Below are positions 58,032-64,000 of a stretch of DNA of 64,000 nt, in pieces. The stretch lies in assembly GCA_018296165.2 (NCBI GenBank), contig JACKQL020000066.1, positions 186,001 to 250,000 of the forward strand. Reading direction: 5' to 3'. The notes under the pieces were generated by a model that did no database searches, had not been told where the DNA came from, and saw nothing but the letters and a program-made list of their open reading frames with translations. This DNA is from Termitomyces sp. T153. Taxonomy: Eukaryota > Basidiomycota > Agaricomycetes > Agaricales > Lyophyllaceae. The position numbers and the translations under genes are program-made. Each line of letters begins with the position of its first letter. Positions within the stretch are counted from its first letter, which is position 1.

Positions 58032-58791
58032 TTAGTGAGCTTCGTTGATGATCCATGATTTTTACCAGCACTCGAATGACAGGCAAGATTCTATCTGACT
58101 TAGAATCGTTCATGGTTGGCGTAATGATTTGTTGTGAGCTTGCGCAACAAGACGGTCAATTGTAATGCATTTTCTATCATTCAGTATAACGACCCATCCG
58201 ATGGCCCGGAAGAAGGCTCACGAAGGCCATTATCGGTCGATTTATAAGGGTCAAACGACTCGGAAGCCGATCTTTGTAAGGGGCTTGCTGTGCGGTATTG
58301 ATAGTGTAAAGGGATATAACTCCGAGAATAGAGTCATGATGATCGAATTGACAACTGACTTACCTTCACCAACGACTGGAGTTAACTTATCTGCCACTCA
58401 TGATAGATATTCGGATTCATAAGGATATGAGTTAGTATAACCTCAATACTCATAGTAACTACCTGATCGGGACGTCCGACTTCGAACACCAGGACCAATC
58501 GACCACATCACTCACTCCAACGAAGAGACACGCAACTTTTAGGCTGGTTCGAGCCCAGCGCCGTTCAGCTCCAAATGAAATGAATATTATGCTATTGAGA
58601 GAAAGCGGAAAATCATAACGATGTCGTACATGAAAGCAGAAAATCATAACGATGTCGTACATGATACTGGTACATAGTGGCATACTTACTACCTTGCAAA
58701 GATAAAGCGGAAGAATTGAGGTATTGTTGACGTGTCCCAATGATACGAAATAATCAAAAGATCAGGCAACTAGATCAAAAATTACCAACCA
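58032..58791. other. 3' intergenic region between converging genes
   Basis: It lies between the stop of the CrtC-like gene (plus) and the stop of a DUF6699 gene (minus), so it holds two converging terminators. An 85-codon plus-strand frame (58165-58422) has no recognisable motif and is probably chance. Confidence 0.4.
58601..58662. repeat. 31-bp direct tandem duplication
   Basis: gaaagcggaaaatcataacg and the following 11 bases (58601-58631) are repeated at once at 58632-58662 with a single change (g to a). It lies in the non-coding gap. Confidence 0.9.
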
Positions 58792-60277
58792 TCATTCACT
58801 GTCTCGATCATCCTCGACGGTCGCCTGCCTCCTCGCTCTTTTGTTCTCCTCTCTCTCCTTCTCTTCAAGCTCTCTTCGTCTCTCTTCATGTTCCTTCGCC
58901 TCTTGCGCCGTTAACGCATACTGCTTCAAACACTTCAGAACATAATGACACGGTGGAATCGTCCCCATCAGCCTGAACACCAGCTGATCGTTGCAATAGA
59001 TGCCCCCAAAAATGATATCCTTCCCAAGATAATCCAATCTGCGTATTCCTTCCTTGAGCGTACCTCCGGGCACTCCTGGCTCACGCGAACGATTATGCCT
59101 ATATACCTGCGCAATATCAGCTTGCCGTTTCTGATCGAGCACCTCAAAGTCTTGTTTCGAAGTGAGGCGATAGAAGTGTACACTGAGCTGGTCGATGATT
59201 TCGCCGCATGTCACCCCAATTGCGGGGTTCGTTGCCTCGATAGGGACGGACCACGGGAAGGTTTCAGATACTATGGTCATCTTCGTGACGCGGGGAAACG
59301 TCGCGGGCTCGTCGCGCCCTTTAGACCATGATACGTGTGATTCATCTGTTGAAAGAGTGCAGTCATTTGATCGGAAGAGCATATTCCATTTCAGGTGAGG
59401 CCGGTCTGGAGCGGTGTCTGCTAATGGCTCAAGCAACGGATTGACTTTGGGATGAACACCGAGGATTTTAGCCTCGAAAGGATCCAGAACAGGGCCATCT
59501 GCAAAAAGGTATCATGTTAACAAGATCCTAAGCGCAATGGGTTCAGAAACGCAACGTACAACCAGTACCTGCCATGAACTGATCGACGCGGTCACCAACA
59601 CGCGCACTCGACCGGCCGACATGCACACGCTCTGGTAGCTCGTTCTGGGGAAGTTGACCAGTCTGCACTCCCCTAGCAGGAATAGTGCCAGGTGGAAAAT
59701 TCCAAGCAGGATCAAAGTTCAGGAAAGCACCATAGCCCGGTGTAGGAGCTACTCCTGGCGTAGCCAGTGCTGCTAGAGTGTTCATAGGCATTCCCCAGCC
59801 GGGTCCTCCATAGTAGGCTCCATACGGATTGGGAGGTTGTTGAGGCCATGCGCCGTGGTGTGGCGGGTATGGATTTCCGTAACCTGGGAAGGGTCCCCCG
59901 GTATTTGGTGGTTGGAGGAAAGGCTGTCCTTGTTGTCGCGGCATACCTGGCCAAGGCTGGCCGGGGGCAGGGTAGGGTGTCGGGGGCGCTAAGTGAATGG
60001 CTGGCGGCGCTCCCGGGTAACCGACGAATTCTTGAGTTACCGTTGGAGGCAGACGACCAGTATTGTTGTTGGGAGTCGCACCCAAATGAGGCTGGAAGCC
60101 TGGGGTGTACGGGGACGAAGGTAAGATAGGGAAGGCTCCCGGATGTTGAGCTTGGCCGCCCCAGCCGAGGTTTGCAGCTGGTTCTGCTGGATTTTCAGGG
60201 ATAACAGGCTGCGCTGGCTGTCTTGGAGACGCGTAAAAACCGGGAAGAGGGGGGATGAAAGGTGATGGGTCTCCCAT
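58792..60277 (-). CDS. DUF6699 protein with Pro/Gly-rich N-terminus
   Basis: Two exons, 60277-59569 and 59498-58792, joined by a 70-nt GT-AG intron, encode 471 residues. Residues 1 to about 235 are rich in Pro, Gly, Tyr and Gln (for example PPNPYGAYYGGPGWG) and probably disordered. About 238-425 is the folded part, starting DGPVLDPFEAKILGVHP and containing FRSNDCTL, DEPATFPRVTKMTIV and DYLGKDIIFGGIY. This pattern matches DUF6699, a domain common in basidiomycetes with unknown function. The last 45 residues are Glu/Arg/Lys-rich and likely helical. A paralogue without the Pro-rich part is at 61432-62281. No catalytic residues are known for the family. Confidence 0.75.
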
Positions 60278-61431
60278 TCTGAAGAGTCAGTCGCGTGTTT
60301 TTATGTTGGATTTGTGGTTCCTTTGCGCAGGCAAGTGACATGAGTTTGCAAAATTTGACTCATTATTTTGTAATACTCACCAATCGGGAAATCTGACCCG
60401 ATTTTGATGCAAAGCTCTGGATAGATGTGCTCGTAATAGACTTGCAAGAGTTGTCCGTGGTTTAATGGGCATACAACGCCTCCCGACTGTGCAACTTTCT
60501 GGAACGACAATGCTCAGAGAGTCGCAATCACGATAGAGGAAGCGATTTCGTCTATATGGATCGTCCTACAGACACTGGAATTGGTTCCTTTGTCTGAATT
60601 ATCCTACAGTTCAACGTTTCATTAGATCAAATGACAAAAGGATTCACAGCCTCAGCCGGACCTTCATCGGGTGTAAGGGTGGCACGAGTAAATGGGTGAC
60701 ACTCACCTAATGGAAAAAGAAAGGTATACAGCCCTGAAATCGGAGTCCAGTCCTCCTTTGGCGTTGATGAAGCTCCCAATTCGTGGAACAGTGCTAGTGA
60801 AATCTTTAGATCCAATTCAAGATGGTCAAGATGGTCGTAAGTCCGCGAACAATACACGTATCAATAATGGGTAACGTTCGTGACTGGGTATATAGAGCAA
60901 AGGGTTCAAGTAGATCAGAGTCAAGAGAAAGAAAGAAGCGCGTTTTCGCCCAACAAAACCGGGCAAACGAAAGGCATTCTATTGATCTAATCAATGATGT
61001 GATCGACCACGTGGTTACATTACAAAATCATAGATAGCCTTATCCACAACATCTCCCCCATCGAACAAATTTTACATTACTCAAATCTTCTGAGCTTTAT
61101 GGCTGTATCCAATCTGTGCACGGCAATTGACGTGGATAGTAAGCACAGCAATCCGAATGAAATTAATAAGGCGCTGTTCATAAGACTCTGCGTGGAGAAC
61201 GCGTGCCCGAACCCTGTGATCAGATGTGTGCTTTGTGCTGTGCTGGTATACCGTATCAAGGTAGCAGTAGTGGAGAACTAGGAATTGTAACCATGCATAT
61301 GTGGGTATACGTAAGTGCTACATATACATATCATTTGTAAAATCACGGAGCATAGCGGAATGGATAGCCGTCAATATTAATTGGAAACATGCTGATTGCA
61401 TACCACGGGGCCGCGGTTGTAGAAAAACCGC
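60278..61431 (-). other. Region between DUF6699 genes, with possible minus-strand exons
   Basis: Open pieces on the minus strand, at about 60387-60490 (around QSGGVVCPLNHGQLLQVYYE) and 60690-60800 (around STPKEDWTPISGLYTF), are bordered by possible GTGAGT donors. They could be exons of a small unrecognised gene or the 5' UTR of the gene at 58792-60277. They do not join to its ATG in frame in the splicing I tried. A TATA-like element lies near 60885 on the minus strand. Confidence 0.3.
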
Positions 61432-62281
61432 TTAGTTCGACAGGTCCATCACGAAAACATTCGAAGCACTGTAACCAAGCCGTGAAACTGCATAACTATC
61501 ATCTTTCCGTAGTCCTTCGAAGAACACACGCTCCCGGAGCCAGTCTAGAAGAAATAATCGGCCTGAGTCAAGATTATGTTCAGGAATGAAACTCAGCGTA
61601 CCATAGCGTTTGAGCTGGTCCGTAGAGATAGGAGCTATCGGTGTAGCTGGATAATAACCATTCTGCCACATTCCCCCTTGCGAATTCATCAGATTATGTG
61701 CAGAGATCCTCTTGATCTGTTCCTGCACACGCGCCGGAATCGACGTAAACTCCGGGCCTGTAATCGTATTCGTATACCTACACGGTGGCATCGTAAGGAA
61801 GACGGAAAGATTAGAGTGAAAGTGAAAGTGAGATGGACATACTCCTTATACACCTGTGTACAGACATCATTCAGGGTCACACCATTCTCGTTCGTCACGA
61901 TAGTGCACCATGGACTGTGTTCCGTGATGATAATGAGTTGCTTGACACGTGGCATCGTCGCTGGCTCGTCCTTTTGCGTGAACGAGAGATCACGATCGCG
62001 CGCTTCCTGGTTGAAGCCACTGGTTTGCCCTACATTTGCCTGATATGAATATACTTCAAAGTTGAGGAGAGATAGCGCACCAGTGACAAGACTGAAGACA
62101 AGGTGGAAATTTGCATGTTTATTCATGAGTATAGGATTGAGTTCGAGTTCACAGTGCAGGAGGTAGAGATCGGTTTGGCTAAGAACGGGCCCATCTGGGT
62201 GACAAATTGGAATAGATATGAGCGTTAGCCTGCGAGTTACTTACAAGCTGTCCCTGCTCGCCATTTTCCGACCTTATCCAT
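61432..62281 (-). CDS. DUF6699 protein, short form
   Basis: Three exons, 62281-62245, 62194-61843 and 61777-61432, with introns of 50 and 65 nt give 244 residues (735 nt including the stop). It starts MDKVGKWRAGTAYGPVL, then DLYLLHCELELNP, FHLVFSLVTG, DEPATMPRVKQLIIITEHS and NGVTLNDVCTQVYKEY, the DUF6699 pattern. It shares DEPAT(F/M)PRV with the neighbour at 58792-60277 but lacks its proline-rich extension, so the two are diverged paralogues on the same strand. A TATA-like TATATAA on the minus strand at 62374-62380 lies about 95 bp upstream of the ATG. Function is unknown. Confidence 0.75.
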
Positions 62282-63199
62282 AGTGTGGTAGAAGATGAAA
62301 AGTAAGAAATGGACGACTTGTCTGGTCGTGCGCGCTTAAGGTATGATCATATCAATGATCAGATCTCCGATAGTTATATATGACCTAAAAACATCCCTTG
62401 GACGTTTGTACGAAAGGGCGAAACCGCGCGAAGGAGACACGGCCCGGAACATAGATTTCACAGCAACAATAGCCGTTACAGCATTTCCACAGCATCTCAA
62501 CATCTCATGACCTTGAATTTAAGCTGGCTCCAAATCACTGTTTAACAATCGCAGTCTGCTACAAATGACGATGATAATGCTATTCCTCAGTACGACAACG
62601 GAGATGATGTGATATAATGATGGTGATAATGAGTAAAATACACATGTAATATTTAAACAATGCAATGGTGGGGTAACGATAGCTGTTTGATGTAATAGAT
62701 AGGTATATGTGATGCAACGATGTAGGGCACAGGTAGTATGCGCATGATGAATGAGAGCAAAAGAAACATCTGATAGGAAGGATCAGCCGAGTTCACCGGT
62801 AGTGATTAGAGGAAAAGAGGGTTCAAATCAGAAAAAAATAGGCAATATATGGTTGTCTCCACAAGAATCAGAACAGGTCTGAAGTTGTTCATCTTTTGAT
62901 GACGAGGGAAGGGAAGAGGATAGATGTGTACTCACAATATACAGAAGAAAAAAAAACATTCGAAGAAAACACCGCGAGTGACTCTACTGCAATAAGGATG
63001 ATCAGTTCTGATCGATGGGCCACAGAGAAAGAGGTATAAAAGGGAAATGATCAGCTTTTAAAAGGCAATATCGGTTTGTCCGCATCCTCGGAAGAGTTGG
63101 AACAGGTCTGATAGGTTATCATCCGTAAAGAGAGAACAAAAGTGGTATACAAGATGAAAGAAGGGTTCAAGAAACTTACGAGGTATGATGTTGATACAT
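62282..63199. other. Intergenic between calcipressin and DUF6699 genes
   Basis: It carries the promoter of the short DUF6699 gene (minus) at its left end and the 3' end of the calcipressin gene at its right. The middle is AT-rich with tgatgataatg-type repeats near 62570-62640 and no gene. Confidence 0.4.
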
Positions 63200-63967
63200 C
63201 TAAGCAATCATCGCCGCACGAAGAGGTGGCATCGCAGTTGGTGCCCACCTGGACCTTGCGGGTGCTGTTTCTCCATATATCCATGCATCGTCAACAACTT
63301 CGTCCTCGTCATCGTCGCCACAATCCTCAACGTAAACACCAACACCAGAGCCTTCATGAGGGTCCAACAGAACTTCAAGGCTGGACCGGCGCTCTTGGAG
63401 CTGAAGTTTCCGCAGTGCCTGTATGAGGTCATCGGCTAAGGGGCTAGCATTCGGTGGATCTTCCCGGATCTGCTCCCAGCCAACAGGGGGTGAACCAGGA
63501 GGTGAAATGAGGAAGTTCTTCTCGATTGCTGGCGGTCGAAGATAGTTATCTTCTGGTATTGTGTTGCCGAACATGTCCGTCGTAATCAGAGGATTAGGAT
63601 CGGCACGATAGACGCGCAGTTCGACCTCAGAACTATCGTGACGTGTTAGCAAGCAAAAATGGAAGTAACGACACTTGGACTCCTACCCATCTTGTGAACG
63701 TTGTACGGTAATTCGGTCACAATGCTGTTTTGCAGACTCTGCATTGTCCTCGAACCTGTATACCACGATAATTCGACCAAAACCTGGGAGAGGAGCCCAG
63801 CGATTTATCTCGCCATATGACCCAAAGTGGTCGCGCAAGACATCGAGAAGGACAGGATGAAAAAATTCTTTAGGGACTTGGGTCACAGCAACCGTGTTCG
63901 TTCGCTGAGGATATTCAGCTGCCGGGGACGATTGTCTTGACGCTGGTAAAGATATTGAGAAAGTCAT
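63200..63967 (-). CDS. Calcipressin (regulator of calcineurin)
   Basis: The protein binds and modulates calcineurin, the Ca2+/calmodulin-dependent phosphatase. Two exons, 63967-63687 and 63632-63200, with a 54-nt intron give 237 residues from the ATG at 63967. Residues about 25-95 form the RRM-like domain (VTQVPKEFFHPVLLDVLRDHF, given here in part; RIIVVYRFED). Around residue 135 lies the family signature FLISPPGSPPVGWE, which includes the SP-repeat region, followed by an acidic stretch (DCGDDDEDEVVDDAW). The frame stays open upstream of this ATG to the window edge, so an additional N-terminal part or exon may lie outside. The reading is intact. Confidence 0.85.
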
Positions 63968-64000
63968 TTTTTGATCCTCGACGAGAGCTTGTAGTTGGGA

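Noticed and set aside
58165..58422. 85-codon plus-strand frame downstream of the CrtC-like gene
   Set aside because: No motif, no start context, and it sits in the converging 3' region.

Overview
The window looks like a chromosome segment of a filamentous basidiomycete, probably Agaricomycetes. This is inferred from many 50-70 nt GT-AG introns, two DUF6699 genes, multi-exon fungal P450 genes, a Tad1-type LINE with a C-terminal RNase H, and chromodomain Ty3/gypsy elements. The species cannot be fixed from the sequence.

Layout. Positions 1-4720 are CpG-poor degenerate repeats, with an LTR remnant and tandem repeats. Positions 4720-10050 have normal CpG but no recognisable gene. Positions 10135-19682 are one LINE flanked by a matching target-site duplication. 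It holds structured 5' UTR RNA, ORF1, and an ORF2 that stays in one frame for 5.2 kb with seven stops, and a solo LTR (family L) sits in its 5' UTR. Positions 19760-20240 carry tRNA-like SINE heads. Positions 21955-49742 are a nested pile of retrotransposons: a gag fragment, a Tc1 transposase, LTRs of family L, two related chromoviruses called here G-B (25018-30346 and 38086-43145), a nearly complete relative G-A (30347-36515), a 1.1-kb element S, and a long-LTR element X ending at 49742. Nearly all of these are CpG-depleted and carry nonsense codons.

From 49743 to the right edge CpG returns and host genes are intact: two tandem P450 genes (minus strand), a divergently oriented secreted lipocalin-fold protein resembling CrtC/Diels-Alderases, two DUF6699 proteins and a calcipressin.

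How they may work together. The P450 pair and the divergent CrtC-like gene share a 1.4-kb promoter region and could form a small oxidative or cyclisation module; this is inference, since no backbone synthase is visible. Calcipressin is a calcineurin regulator and the DUF6699 genes have no known function. The mobile elements are mutually nested, so their order of arrival can be read from who interrupts whom and from how far CpG has decayed.
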